A DNA stretch of 64,000 nt, taken from contig NZ_JACCCG010000005.1 in the NCBI RefSeq assembly GCF_013410955.1, forward strand, positions 310,001 to 374,000, given 5' to 3'. Within the stretch, counting starts at the first letter, position 1, and each line of letters opens with the position of its first letter. Below are positions 35,352 through 44,372 of the stretch, in pieces. This DNA comes from Microbacterium sp. AK009 (GTDB lineage: Bacteria; Actinomycetota; Actinomycetes; Actinomycetales; Microbacteriaceae). The position numbers and the translations under genes are program-made. The notes under the pieces were generated by a model. It saw only the letters and a program-made list of their open reading frames with translations, did not search any database and was not told the origin of the DNA.

Positions 35352-35477
35352 GGTGCCCCCTTCCGGCGCTCGGCTCGCTTTTTGCAGTTCTGCTGGGCCT
35401 ACTTTATGGGGTCGCCGCGACGCGTGTAAACCCGTGTGACTCGTGAGTTCTCCGCAGTCCGCCGGCGCCGTGCACCG

Positions 35478-36413
35478 TCACTGCCCCGGGGAACCCTTCG
35501 GGCGACGTTCGCGGGCTTCACGCGCCGCGACACGCATCGCCGTCCGCGCGGTTCGCAGTGCCTTCTCCGCCTGCCGGACTGCCCGGCGAGCCTCGCGATA
35601 TCGGCGGTCGTCGGCGATGTCGACGTCGTCGGACTCGGGCCACGATGCGGATGCCGGGGCGGGAGCGAGGTCGGCAGTGAAGGCGTCGATGTGGGCGGCG
35701 ACGCCGTCAAGACTGAGTTCGAGGATGAACGCGAACGGGTCCGCCTCATCGAGGAAGACACCCGCGTCGATGGCGGCGCGCAGGTCGGGGAACGCGTCGG
35801 CGGTGATGAGGTGGCGGAACACCGCGTCTTCGCTCCGGGCGACCGCCTCGGCGTCCGCTCCTCGGTCTCGCTCGATGCGGGCATACGCCGCGAAGACGAT
35901 CCCCGCCCATCGGGCGTGGCCGGTGACCATCAGCACCACAGCGAGGCGTTCACTGGCCGGAAGCGGCGTTTCGGCCAGGACATGGAGACATGCATCCATC
36001 CAGGCGGCGCTGTTCGGCGTTGTCGGCGCCCCGGCGATCGGAATATCCAGCAGCCAGGGATGCGCCAAGTACAGCGCCACTTGCTCGCGGTAGATGGCGC
36101 GAATACCCTCCCGCCAGTTCCCCGCCGACCTCGCCTCGTCGGACGGAAGACCTGTCGCCTCTTCCTGCATGAGGAGGATGAGGTCCTCCTTCGCACTGAC
36201 GTAGCGGTACAACGACATCGGGGTGTAGCCGAGCTTCGCTGCGACCGCAGCCATGGACACCGCCGACAGACCCTCCGCGTCCGCGATCTCGACGGCGGCC
36301 TCCACGATCCGCTCGACGCTCATCTCGCGCTTCGGGCCCCGCTGCGGGCTCGCCGCGACGCCCCACGCGAGGGCGACGCCGCGAGGAAGGGCGAAGTCGC
36401 CGTCATCCGTCAT
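35478..36413 (-). CDS. TetR family repressor of the adjacent ABC exporter
   Basis: A 311-residue TetR regulator of the long kind with a C-terminal TetR_C-like ligand domain. The helix-turn-helix is MSVERIVEAAVEIADAEG and KLGYTPMSLYRYVSAKEDL. An extra 35-residue N-terminal segment precedes it; an internal ATG or GTG start is possible. The C-terminal tail is basic (RAVRQAEKALRTARTAMRVAA). It is divergent from the DrrA-like ATPase gene with a palindrome CATAAACAGTTTATG between them, so it is a probable local repressor. Confidence 0.88.
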   Translation of the reverse strand: MTDDGDFALPRGVALAWGVAASPQRGPKREMSVERIVEAAVEIADAEGLSAVSMAAVAAKLGYTPMSLYRYVSAKEDLILLMQEEATGLPSDEARSAGNWREGIRAIYREQVALYLAHPWLLDIPIAGAPTTPNSAAWMDACLHVLAETPLPASERLAVVLMVTGHARWAGIVFAAYARIERDRGADAEAVARSEDAVFRHLITADAFPDLRAAIDAGVFLDEADPFAFILELSLDGVAAHIDAFTADLAPAPASASWPESDDVDIADDRRYREARRAVRQAEKALRTARTAMRVAAREARERRPKGSPGQ

Positions 36414-36458
36414 GAGTCCACACTAGAACTATCTACGTTATAAACAGTATGTTACGGT

Positions 36459-36473
36459 CATAAACAGTTTATG
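36459..36473. promoter_or_regulatory. TetR operator before the ABC exporter
   Basis: CATAAACAGTTTATG is a 15-bp palindrome with one central base. A near copy ATAAACAGTAT lies 20 bp away at 36440-36450. The A+T-rich patch contrasts with the surrounding DNA. Confidence 0.6.
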
Positions 36474-36489
36474 GCGTAGAGGAGCGGGA

Positions 36490-37416
36490 ATGGGTACGCA
36501 GGAACACCACGGAGACGAGGAGGCGTTCGCGATCCGGATGACGGGCGTCGTCAAGCGCTACGGCTCGCGACAGGTCCTCGACGAGATCGACCTCGCCGTC
36601 GCGCGGGGCGAGATCTTCGCGCTTCTCGGCGCGAACGGGGCGGGGAAGACCACGACGGTCGAGATCCTCACCACGCTGCTGCGTCCTGATGGGGGCAGCA
36701 CCCAGGTCGCGGGATGGGACGTGGCTACGCACCCCGATGAGGTGCGTCGACGCATCGCACTCACCGGCCAGTCCGCCGCCGTCGACGACGTACTCACCGG
36801 TCAGGAGAACCTCGTGATGGTGGCGCGGCTGTGCGGACTGTCGCGGCGTCGGGCACGATCGCGCGCAGCCGAACTGCTCGAGCAATTCGCCCTCACCGAC
36901 GCCGGAGCACGCCGTGCCGGGACGTATTCGGGCGGCATGCGACGACGTCTCGATCTCGCCCTCAGCTTCGTCGTGCGCCCGGAGGTGCTCTTCCTGGACG
37001 AACCGACCACCGGCCTCGACGCGCGCAGTCGTCGCGAGCTCTGGCAGGTCATCCGCTCGCTGCGCGACGCGGGCACCACGGTGCTCCTCACCACGCAGTA
37101 CCTCGAGGAAGCGGACGAACTCGCGGATCGGATCGCTGTGCTCAACGGCGGCCGGATCGTCGCGACCGGCACCCCCGCGGAGCTGAAGGCCCGCGTGGGC
37201 GACGAGTCCGTCGAGGTGCGTGACGCGGACGGGTCGCTGCGCGGCCGCATTCCCACCGACGGCAGCCTTTCGGCTGTCCGCGCGGCCATCGATGAACTCG
37301 TCACCGCCGGCATCGACGGCACCGTCGTCCTTCGGCGCCCGACCCTTGACGAGGTGTTCTTCACCCTGACCGAATCGCCGTCCCCTCACGACCTTCACGA
37401 CAGGATGCCCGCATGA
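36490..37416 (+). CDS. DrrA-type ABC transporter ATPase
   Basis: A 308-residue ABC ATPase of the daunorubicin-resistance (DrrA) type. Walker A GANGAGKTTTVEIL at about residue 50, Q-loop region, signature YSGGMRRRLDLAL, Walker B VLFLDEPTTGLD, and switch histidine context TTQYLEEADELAD are intact. The C-terminal 80 residues form the usual DrrA extension. It pairs with the ABC-2 permease downstream (four-base overlap, ATGA). Substrate is unknown; drug or lipid export is the usual role. Confidence 0.93.
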   Translation: MGTQEHHGDEEAFAIRMTGVVKRYGSRQVLDEIDLAVARGEIFALLGANGAGKTTTVEILTTLLRPDGGSTQVAGWDVATHPDEVRRRIALTGQSAAVDDVLTGQENLVMVARLCGLSRRRARSRAAELLEQFALTDAGARRAGTYSGGMRRRLDLALSFVVRPEVLFLDEPTTGLDARSRRELWQVIRSLRDAGTTVLLTTQYLEEADELADRIAVLNGGRIVATGTPAELKARVGDESVEVRDADGSLRGRIPTDGSLSAVRAAIDELVTAGIDGTVVLRRPTLDEVFFTLTESPSPHDLHDRMPA

Positions 37417-38207
37417 GCACCGTGGCCGCCGCCCCTACCGTCCGTCCACGCCTCGCCGGCACGACAGCCGAACGCGTCTTCGTCGGCCGCAGTCTCCTCC
37501 ACTCCCTTCGAGACGGCGAGTCGCTCCTGATGGCGATCCTCCTGCCGGTCCTGTTGATGCTCATGTTCACCTTCGTCTTCGGCGCCTCGATCGATCCCAC
37601 CGGCGACTATGTGAACTACGTCGTGCCGGGCATCATCCTCACCTGCGCTGGGTTCGGCGCATCATCCACGGCCCTGTCGATGGCGAGCGACATGCGCAAC
37701 GGCATCATCGACCGGTTCCGCACGATGCCCCTTCGCTCGAGCGCGGTGCTGACCGGGCACGTCGTCGCGAGTCTGGTACGAAACCTCGTGGCCACGGCAG
37801 TCGTCGTCGGGGTGGCGCTGCTCGTCGGATTCCGCCCGACGGCGGACATCATCGGGTGGATCGGAGCGCTCGGTGTCGTGGCCCTGTGGATCCTCGCCAT
37901 CACCTACCTGTTCGCGGCGATCGGGCTCGCCGCGGGAAGCCCCGAGGGTGCGAATGCCTACGGCTTCATCCTCCTGTTCCTCCCCTACCTGTCCAGCGCC
38001 TACGTGCGGGTCGAGACCCTGCCGGAGTGGCTGCAGTGGGTCGCGGCGAATCAGCCGGTGACGCCGATCATCGAGACGATCCGGGCTCTGCTCATGGCCG
38101 AGCCGGTCGGCGACACCCTGTGGTGGGCGCTCGGCTGGTGCCTGGTGATCCTCGCCGCCGCCGTCGTCTGGGGCTCGTGGCTGTTCCGGCGTCGCACACG
38201 CCGCTGA
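37413..38207 (+). CDS. ABC-2 type (DrrB-like) transporter permease
   Basis: A 264-residue permease with six spans. The ABC-2 signature region MASDMRNGIIDRFRTMPL and a C-terminal LPEWLQWVAANQPVTPIIETIRALL, typical of DrrB/NodJ-like proteins, are present. ATG overlaps the ATPase stop. The two proteins should form a homodimeric or 2+2 exporter controlled by the divergent TetR protein. Confidence 0.92.
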   Translation: MSTVAAAPTVRPRLAGTTAERVFVGRSLLHSLRDGESLLMAILLPVLLMLMFTFVFGASIDPTGDYVNYVVPGIILTCAGFGASSTALSMASDMRNGIIDRFRTMPLRSSAVLTGHVVASLVRNLVATAVVVGVALLVGFRPTADIIGWIGALGVVALWILAITYLFAAIGLAAGSPEGANAYGFILLFLPYLSSAYVRVETLPEWLQWVAANQPVTPIIETIRALLMAEPVGDTLWWALGWCLVILAAAVVWGSWLFRRRTRR

Positions 38208-38213
38208 CGCGGG

Positions 38214-38627
38214 TCAGCGCCCGGGAAGCTTCTTCAGCGCGTTCGCGACGGCGTGCTGAGCGGATGCCGCGGCGCGCCCCACGAGCTCGGCAGCGTGGGC
38301 CGCGGGCTCAGGCAGGGAGATCAGCGCAGCAGCGTCGGCGGCGACGAGCTCAGGGGTGTCCAGGAAGGGCACGAGCCAGTCGTCCACCTCATCCAGGGGC
38401 GCGGCAAGCAGGCTGTAGTAGCGGTGCTGGCCGACCTCCCGCACCGAGACGAGGTGCGCCTCGCGCAGCACCTTCAGGTGCTTCGACACCGTCGGCTGGC
38501 TGACACCGAGGGCACTGACGATCTGCGACACGCTCGTGCCGTTCTCACCGGCGGTGGCGCGATCGAGCAGAAGCCTGAGGATGTCGCGTCGCGTCCCGTC
38601 TGCGATCACGTCGAAGATGTCCGCCAT
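38214..38627 (-). CDS. ArsR family helix-turn-helix regulator
   Basis: A 137-residue ArsR/SmtB winged-helix protein: IADGTRRDILRLLLDRATAGENG, VSQIVSALGVSQPTVSKHLKVL, and VREVGQHRYYSL as the wing. No obvious metal-binding cysteine pair is seen, so it may respond to another signal. Its last base lies six bp past the ABC-2 permease stop, convergent to it. ATG start with TAACCT six nt upstream (38634-38639). Target not evident; trkH lies 69 bp away divergently. Confidence 0.87.
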   Translation of the reverse strand: MADIFDVIADGTRRDILRLLLDRATAGENGTSVSQIVSALGVSQPTVSKHLKVLREAHLVSVREVGQHRYYSLLAAPLDEVDDWLVPFLDTPELVAADAAALISLPEPAAHAAELVGRAAASAQHAVANALKKLPGR

Positions 38628-38633
38628 GGCTTT

Positions 38634-38639
38634 AGGTTA
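38634..38639 (-). promoter_or_regulatory. -10 box, leaderless promoter of the ArsR gene
   Basis: TAACCT on the minus strand, six nt before the ATG at 38627. Confidence 0.45.
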
Positions 38640-38696
38640 GTGCCGCCCAGCGGCGGAGTACCATGACTCAGGTTTTCTCGGCGAAAGGGGCGGCGC

Positions 38697-40133
38697 ATGC
38701 CGACGGGCCAGGCACGTGCGCTGCGGCGCCGACTCCTTGCCGCCGGCGAACGCGCCTGGGACGCGCTGCGGAACCTCACCACCTCCTCCCCCGCGCGCTT
38801 CGCGGTGCTGGTGTTCGCGTCGCTGATCCTCGTCTTCACCGCGCTGCTGTCGCTGCCGGCGGCGACCGTCGGCGAACGCCTTCCCCTCGCCGACGCACTC
38901 TTCATGGCGGTGTCCACCATCTGCGTGACGGGCCTCGCAACCGTCGACGTCGCGACGACATTCACGCCGCTCGGCCTCGTCATCATCTTCATCGGCGTCA
39001 ACATCGGGGGCATGGGCGTGCTCACGCTCGCCTCGATCCTCGGCCTCATCATATCCAAGCGCCTGGGGCTGCGCGCCAAGCTCATCGCCGCCAGCGACAC
39101 CAACCCGCTCCGCAGCCACGGCGGACCCGTGAACGAGGGCCAGGCGGTGCGGCTGGGCGAGGTCGGCCAGCTCTTGCGCACGGTCGCCCTGTCGACCCTC
39201 GTGATCGAAGCAGCTGTCGCGATCGCGCTGTGGCCCGCGCTGGTCTTCGCGGGCATAGGCCCGCTCGAGGCTCTGTGGGAGGCGCCCTTCTACGCCGCGA
39301 TGGCCTTCACGAACACCGGATTCACCCCCAACGTCGGCGGGCTCGAGCCGTTCGCCGACGACTACATCCTTCTGACGATCCTGATGATCGCGGTGTTCCT
39401 CGGCAGCATCGGCTTTCCGGTCATCTACGCCCTCTGGAAGAACGTCTGGCACGTCAAAGCCTGGTCGCTGCACACGAAGCTCACCCTGATCACGACGGCG
39501 GTGCTGTTCGTCGCCGGCGCCGCGGCCTTCCTCACGCTCGAGTACGACAACCCCGGGACGTTCGGCTCGATGGACGCCTGGGACACCACGTTCCAGGCCT
39601 TTTTCCTCTCCGCAATGACACGCTCCGGAGGATTCTCGGTCGTCGACATCGGCGAACTCAACGGCTCGTCGCTCGTCGTCGGGTCGATGCTCATGTTCGT
39701 CGGCGGCGGCTCCGCGTCCACGGCGGGCGGCATCAAGGTCACGACCTTGGCCGTCCTGGCTCTCGCGGTCTGGTCAGAGGCGAAAGGCCGCCAGTCGGTC
39801 GAGGTCTTCGGTCGGCGCATCCCCAGCGACGTGCAGCGCGTGGCGCTGTCGGTCGTGGCGTGGGGCGCGACGATCGTCGCTCTCTCGACGATCACCATCG
39901 CGCAGATCACCAAGGCGCCGGTCGACGAGGTGCTCTTCGACGTCATCTCCGCCTTCGGAACCGTGGGACTGTCGACCGGCCTCACCGCTGAGCTTCCCGA
40001 CTCCGCCGTGTACGTCCAGGCACTCACCATCTTCATGGGCCGCATTGGTACAGTGACTCTCGCCGCGGCCGTGGCCGCGTCATCCCGTTCGCAGCTGTAT
40101 TCGCTGCCCGTGGAAAGGCCGATCGTTGGGTGA
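38697..40133 (+). CDS. trkH: TrkH/KtrB-type potassium uptake channel
   Basis: A 478-residue potassium-translocating subunit. The four pore-loop motifs with selectivity-filter glycines appear as STICVTGLATVDVATTF, FYAAMAFTNTGFTP, AMTRSGGFSVVDIGELN and ISAFGTVGLSTGLT. About ten spans. The N-terminal 35 residues are basic and cytoplasmic. ATG start. The next gene, trkA, starts eight bases before its stop and gates the channel. Confidence 0.93.
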   Translation: MPTGQARALRRRLLAAGERAWDALRNLTTSSPARFAVLVFASLILVFTALLSLPAATVGERLPLADALFMAVSTICVTGLATVDVATTFTPLGLVIIFIGVNIGGMGVLTLASILGLIISKRLGLRAKLIAASDTNPLRSHGGPVNEGQAVRLGEVGQLLRTVALSTLVIEAAVAIALWPALVFAGIGPLEALWEAPFYAAMAFTNTGFTPNVGGLEPFADDYILLTILMIAVFLGSIGFPVIYALWKNVWHVKAWSLHTKLTLITTAVLFVAGAAAFLTLEYDNPGTFGSMDAWDTTFQAFFLSAMTRSGGFSVVDIGELNGSSLVVGSMLMFVGGGSASTAGGIKVTTLAVLALAVWSEAKGRQSVEVFGRRIPSDVQRVALSVVAWGATIVALSTITIAQITKAPVDEVLFDVISAFGTVGLSTGLTAELPDSAVYVQALTIFMGRIGTVTLAAAVAASSRSQLYSLPVERPIVG

Positions 40134-40797
40134 TCGCATCAGGGGCGACGCGCCCGTCCTCGTCATCGGGCTCGGGCGCTTCGGCGCCGCCTGCGCCGGC
40201 GAGCTCGACCGGCTCGAACGCGAAGTGCTCGCGATCGACGAGAGCCTCGAGCTCGTGCAGAAATGGTCGGACCGGGTCACACACACCGTGCAGGCCGACG
40301 CGCGCAACATCGATGCGCTGAAGCAGATCGGTGCGCAGGACTTCCAGGTCGCCGTCGTCGCGGTCGGGTCGCTCATCGAGGCATCCGTCCTCATCACCGC
40401 CAACCTCGTCGACCTGAAGGTGCCGCAGATCTGGGCGAAGGCGGTCTCGCAGTCGCACGGCAAGATCCTCGCCCGCGTCGGCGCGAACCATGTCATCTAC
40501 CCCGAGCGAGAAGCCGGCGAGCGCGTCGCCCACCTCGTCAGCGGTCGGATGCTCGACTTCATCCGATTCGACGACGACTTCGTCTTGGCCAAAATGTACC
40601 CGCCGAAGTTCATCCGGGGCGTGGGACTCAACGAATCCGGCGTCCGCACCAAGTACAACGTCACCGTGGTCGGGGTGAAGAGCCCCGGCAAACCGTTCCG
40701 CTACGCGGAGGCCAACACGGTCGTCACCAACCACGACCTCATCATCGTCTCGGGGACCAACTCCGACATCGAGCGGTTCGCGGCGCTCGACCGCTGA
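40126..40797 (+). CDS. trkA: TrkA/KtrA-type NAD-binding gating subunit
   Basis: A 223-residue RCK protein. The Rossmann motif VLVIGLGRFGAACAGEL starts near residue 10; the RCK_N domain ends near 140 and RCK_C follows with VVGVKSPGKPFRYAEANTVV. It should bind NAD(H) or nucleotide and open TrkH. The only start that fits is TTG at 40126, overlapping trkH by eight bases, with no ATG or GTG available before the Rossmann motif. Confidence 0.92.
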   Translation: MGDRIRGDAPVLVIGLGRFGAACAGELDRLEREVLAIDESLELVQKWSDRVTHTVQADARNIDALKQIGAQDFQVAVVAVGSLIEASVLITANLVDLKVPQIWAKAVSQSHGKILARVGANHVIYPEREAGERVAHLVSGRMLDFIRFDDDFVLAKMYPPKFIRGVGLNESGVRTKYNVTVVGVKSPGKPFRYAEANTVVTNHDLIIVSGTNSDIERFAALDR

Positions 40798-40805
40798 CCG
40801 GGCGC

Positions 40806-40891
40806 GTGCGCAACTCCTGCAGAATCGGCCGAATGGCCGTGTGGAATCGGTTGCATCGGCCCTGAGCGCACGAATTGCAGGAGTTACGCAC
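40806..40891. repeat. inverted repeat, 16-bp arms, between trkA and the SnoaL-like gene
   Basis: GTGCGCAACTCCTGCA (40806-40821) pairs with TGCAGGAGTTACGCAC (40876-40891) with one mismatch across a 54-nt inner segment. It begins nine bp after the trkA stop; it may end that transcript or be a mobile palindromic element. Confidence 0.8.
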
Positions 40892-40947
40892 ACGCCGCGT
40901 CCGTCAACCCTGTCGCGGCCATCGGAGGACGGCGCCAGAATGCCCGC

Positions 40948-41325
40948 ATGACGGACAGAAAGCAGACGGATGCCGCGGCGCGCCGCTTCATCGAGGCCTA
41001 CCTGGTCGCCTGGCGATCCAACCAGCCCGACGACATCCGAGCCCTCTTCACCGAGGATGCGGAGCTGCGCTTCGAACCCTGGACGCCGGCGTTCACCGGT
41101 CACGACGCGATCGTCGCCGAGTGGCTGCGACGACAGGACGAGCCCGGCTCCTTCACCTTCACCTGGGATGTCGCGGGCATCGACGGCGACCGGGCGTTCA
41201 TCCCGGCTGAGACGGCCTACACCGGCGGCCGGAGCTACAGCAACCTGTGGGTGATCGACCTCGCCGAGGACGGCCGGGCGCGGTCGTTCGTGGAGTGGTG
41301 GATGGACCGGTCGAAGACCAGCTGA
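40948..41325 (+). CDS. SnoaL-like/NTF2-fold protein
   Basis: A 125-residue NTF2-fold protein: FIEAYLVAWRSNQPDDIRALFTEDAELRFEPW and GHDAIVAEWLRR are typical of the SnoaL-like polyketide-cyclase/nuclear-transport-factor group, then FTFTWDVAGIDGD and a C-terminal VEWWMDR. The fold forms a ligand pocket; no function can be read from it. No catalytic residues are assigned. ATG start; CAGAAT lies six nt upstream. Confidence 0.75.
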   Translation: MTDRKQTDAAARRFIEAYLVAWRSNQPDDIRALFTEDAELRFEPWTPAFTGHDAIVAEWLRRQDEPGSFTFTWDVAGIDGDRAFIPAETAYTGGRSYSNLWVIDLAEDGRARSFVEWWMDRSKTS

Positions 41326-41353
41326 CCCGCGCTGCGGCACACGTCGCGCAGGC

Positions 41354-42196
41354 TCATGCCCCCGCGGCGAGTTCCTTCGCGCGCGCGAGCGCCGCGTCGG
41401 TCGCCCGCGCGAACACCTCATCGAGACGGGCCTCCTGCAGCACGGCGACGGCGCGCTCGGTCGTGCCCTTCGGGCTCGTGACGCGGCGCCGCAGCTCGGC
41501 GGGGTCCTCCCCCGTCGCCGCGAGCAGCGCCGTCGCACCGGCGAAGGTGTGCTCGACCATCACGCGGGCGTCGGCCTCGCTGAAGCCCTTGCCGATCGCC
41601 GCGCGCGTCAGCTCCTCGATGAGGAGGAACACATACGCCGGCCCCGACCCCGAGATCGTCGAGAGCGCATCGATCTGCTCCTCGGGCAGCTCGATCACCG
41701 TCCCCACGGTCTCGAAGAGACGCCGCACGACGGCCGCGTCAGCCTCGTTCGCGCCGCTCCCCGCCGCGACACCCGTCACGGCCCTCCCGACGAGCGCCGG
41801 CGTATTGGGCATGGAGCGGAACACCGCGACATCCGTCCCGAGGATCCCCTCGAACGTCGCCAGGGTGACCCCGGCAGCCAGGCTCACGACGATCGTTCCG
41901 GCGCGCAGGTGCGGGCCGATCTCACGGAGCAGGTCGGGGACCATCGCGGGCTTCACCCCGATGAGCACGATGTCGGCCTTCGCCGCCGCCCGCACATTCG
42001 CGTCGGGGTCGTCCTCGAGGGCGAGGCTCGTCACCGAGGGAACGGATGCCAGCTCCTCGGCCTTCGCACGGGAGCGGTTGGTCGCGATGATCCCTCCCGT
42101 GGCGAGGGCCGATGCCGCGATGCCCCGGAGGACCGCTCCCCCCATCGACCCTGCTCCGAGGACGGCGATGGACGGGAGAGTGTAGGCGTCGGTCAT
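41354..42196 (-). CDS. proC: pyrroline-5-carboxylate reductase
   Basis: A 280-residue proline-synthesis enzyme. The N-terminal Rossmann motif is AVLGAGSMGGAVLRGIAAS, followed by IVLIGVKPAMVPDLL and AVFRSMPNTPALVGRAVTGVA; the C-terminal dimer-forming helix bundle with SGSGPAYVFLLIEELTRAA and a late RRRVTSPKGTTERAV give the P5CR signature. ATG start with TAGGAT six nt upstream (42203-42208). Confidence 0.94.
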   Translation of the reverse strand: MTDAYTLPSIAVLGAGSMGGAVLRGIAASALATGGIIATNRSRAKAEELASVPSVTSLALEDDPDANVRAAAKADIVLIGVKPAMVPDLLREIGPHLRAGTIVVSLAAGVTLATFEGILGTDVAVFRSMPNTPALVGRAVTGVAAGSGANEADAAVVRRLFETVGTVIELPEEQIDALSTISGSGPAYVFLLIEELTRAAIGKGFSEADARVMVEHTFAGATALLAATGEDPAELRRRVTSPKGTTERAVAVLQEARLDEVFARATDAALARAKELAAGA

Positions 42197-42202
42197 CCCG
42201 CC

Positions 42203-42208
42203 ATCCTA
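42203..42208 (-). promoter_or_regulatory. -10 box, leaderless promoter of proC
   Basis: TAGGAT on the minus strand, six nt before the ATG at 42196. Confidence 0.5.
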
Positions 42209-42257
42209 CGAACCCACCCCAGACGCGCCAGGGGCCCCGGGCTATAGTCGAAACGGC

Positions 42258-42273
42258 GGGGCGTGGACGCCCC
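42258..42273 (+). promoter_or_regulatory. hairpin in the leader of the alpha/beta hydrolase gene
   Basis: GGGGCG-TGGA-CGCCCC forms a strong six-bp GC stem eight nt before the AAGGAG ribosome site. A TATAGT box at 42242-42247 lies upstream. The hairpin may tune translation or bind a regulator. Confidence 0.5.
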
Positions 42274-42292
42274 GGGCGAGAAGGAGACCGCG

Positions 42293-43417
42293 ATGATCAT
42301 GCCCCCGAATTCGCTCTTCGACGGCATCACCTCCCGCATCCTCGACACGCCCGACGTGGCGATCAACATCCTCGAACGCCGCGGCGACGATCCCCAGACG
42401 ACGCCGCAGAAGACGGTCGTGCTGGTGCACGGCAACGTCTCGTCGGCGCTGTTCTGGCAGCCCACCATGCTCGATCTTCCGAGTGACCTGCGCGTGATCG
42501 CGATCGACCTCCGCGGGTTCGGCGGCAGCGAGCACACCCCCGTCGACGCCACGCGGGGGGTGCGCGACTTCAGCGACGACGTCTTCGCCGCGCTCCAGGC
42601 GCTCGGCATCCCCACCGCGCACTTCGTCGGCTGGTCGATGGGTGGCGGTGTCGTGATGCAGTACGCCCTCGATCACCCGGTGCTGAGCCTGACCCTGCAG
42701 GCCCCCGTCTCGCCCTACGGCTTCGGCGGCACGCGCCGCGACGGTTCACGCCTCACCGACGACGACGCCGGCTGCGGCGGCGGCGGGGCGAATCCCGACT
42801 TCGTCGAACGCCTCATCGCCCACGACACCGGCGACGCGGCCCAGACCTCGCCGCGCAGCGTCTTCCGCGCGGCCTACGTCGCGCCCGGATTCACGACGCC
42901 CCACGAAGACGTCTTCGTCGAGTCGATGCTCACCACCTCGACCGCCGAGGGCAACTATCCCGGCAACTCGGTGCCCAGCCAGAACTGGCCGGGATTCGGC
43001 GCGGGACACCTCGGGGTGCTCAACACCATGGCGCCGAAGTACTTCGACGTCTCGGGCATCGTCGGCCTCGACGACAAGCCGCCGATCCTCTGGATCCACG
43101 GCAGCGTCGACGCGATCGTCGCCGACGGCTCGTTCTACGACTTCAACCACCTCGGCGCGCTCGGCATCGTCCCCGGGTGGCCGGGGTCGGAGGCGGCGCC
43201 CGCTCAGGAGATGGTCTCGCAGACCCGCGACGTGCTGAAGGCGTACCAGGCCGCCGGCGGGGAGGTCACCGAGGTCGAGCTCGAGGGTGCCGGGCACTCT
43301 CCGCATCTGGAGCGACCCGACGAGTTCCGCCGCGCGCTGCTTCTGACCATCGGCTACACGGGCGACCGCCCCGACGCTCCGCCGACCGAGGCGATCGTCA
43401 TCCGTTCGGCCGACTGA
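42293..43417 (+). CDS. alpha/beta hydrolase
   Basis: A 374-residue alpha/beta-hydrolase-fold protein. The oxyanion region is VVLVHGNVSSALFWQ, the nucleophile elbow GWSMGG, the acid HGSVDAIV and the histidine GAGHSPHLE, so the catalytic triad is complete. An insert (about residues 150-235) rich in glycine and acidic residues forms a larger cap. Substrate unknown. ATG start with AAGGAG six nt upstream. It is too distant from menB-menC to assign as MenH. Confidence 0.88.
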   Translation: MIMPPNSLFDGITSRILDTPDVAINILERRGDDPQTTPQKTVVLVHGNVSSALFWQPTMLDLPSDLRVIAIDLRGFGGSEHTPVDATRGVRDFSDDVFAALQALGIPTAHFVGWSMGGGVVMQYALDHPVLSLTLQAPVSPYGFGGTRRDGSRLTDDDAGCGGGGANPDFVERLIAHDTGDAAQTSPRSVFRAAYVAPGFTTPHEDVFVESMLTTSTAEGNYPGNSVPSQNWPGFGAGHLGVLNTMAPKYFDVSGIVGLDDKPPILWIHGSVDAIVADGSFYDFNHLGALGIVPGWPGSEAAPAQEMVSQTRDVLKAYQAAGGEVTEVELEGAGHSPHLERPDEFRRALLLTIGYTGDRPDAPPTEAIVIRSAD

Positions 43418-43433
43418 CCGGCCCGAACGCGCG

Positions 43434-44360
43434 ATGGAGTACTGCGTCTTCACCGAGCCGCATCTCGGTGCGAGCTACGACGACCAGCTCGCGTTCGCCC
43501 GGGCCGCCGAGCGCCACGGGTTCCACGGATTCTTCCGCTCCGACCACTATCTCAACGGCCGCGACGAGGGCCTTCCCGGACCCACCGACGCCTGGACCAC
43601 CCTCGCCGGGCTCGCGCGCGAGACGAGCAGCATCCGCCTGGGAACCCTTGTCTCCCCCGTCACCTTCCGCCACCCCGGGGTCCTCGCGATACAGGTCGCG
43701 CAAGTCGACGCGATGTCGGGCGGCCGAGTCGAGCTGGGGCTGGGTGCGGGATGGTTCGAGCGGGAGCATGAGGCCTACGGCATCCCGTTTCCGAAGAACC
43801 GTTTCGACCTCCTCGAGGAGCAGCTGCAGATCGTCACCGGGCTCTGGGAGACACCGGTGGGCGAGGGCTTCAGCTTCCTGGGCGAGAACTATCGATTGGT
43901 GGATGCCCCGGGGCTGCCGAAACCGGTGCAGCAGCCGCTGCCCCTCATCATCGGCGGCGCCGGGCGCCGGCGAACTCCCGAGCTCGTCGCGCGTTTCGCC
44001 CGCGAGTACAACGTCGGCTTCCCCACCGACGCGCAGATATCCGAACGCCTCGACAACCTCCACGCCGCCTGCGAGCGGGTGGGTCGCGATCCCGCGACGA
44101 TCAGGCTGTCGGTGGCGATGTCGGTGATCGCCGGCGCCGACGATGCCGAGGTCGCCCGCCGTGCGGGCCGACTCGGGAAGACGCTCGATGACGTGCGGGA
44201 CGGGGTCAACCTCGTCGGCGGGCCCGCCGAGATCGGCGAGCGCGTGGAACGGTGGCGTTCGTTCGGCATCGAGCGGGTGTACTTCCAGTTCCTCGACAAC
44301 CAGGATGTCGCCCACGTCGACTACGTCGGCGAGGCGGTGCTTCCGGCGCTGCCGCGCTGA
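43434..44360 (+). CDS. LLM-class F420-dependent oxidoreductase (TIGR03560-like)
   Basis: A 308-residue LLM enzyme. It starts MEYCVFTEPHLGASYDDQLA, has GFFRSDHYLNGRDEG, RLGTLVSPVTFRHPGVLA, GGRVELGLGAGWFEREHEAYG and PLPLIIGGAGRRRTPELVA. It should use F420H2 or FMN on an unknown substrate. It begins 16 bp after the alpha/beta hydrolase stop and could be one transcript with it. Confidence 0.88.
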   Translation: MEYCVFTEPHLGASYDDQLAFARAAERHGFHGFFRSDHYLNGRDEGLPGPTDAWTTLAGLARETSSIRLGTLVSPVTFRHPGVLAIQVAQVDAMSGGRVELGLGAGWFEREHEAYGIPFPKNRFDLLEEQLQIVTGLWETPVGEGFSFLGENYRLVDAPGLPKPVQQPLPLIIGGAGRRRTPELVARFAREYNVGFPTDAQISERLDNLHAACERVGRDPATIRLSVAMSVIAGADDAEVARRAGRLGKTLDDVRDGVNLVGGPAEIGERVERWRSFGIERVYFQFLDNQDVAHVDYVGEAVLPALPR

Positions 44361-44372
44361 CGAGCAGCCCGG

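Noticed and set aside
42293..43417. menH candidate
   Set aside because: The alpha/beta hydrolase triad fits, but it is 25 kb from the men genes, has a large cap insert and lies with an LLM enzyme.
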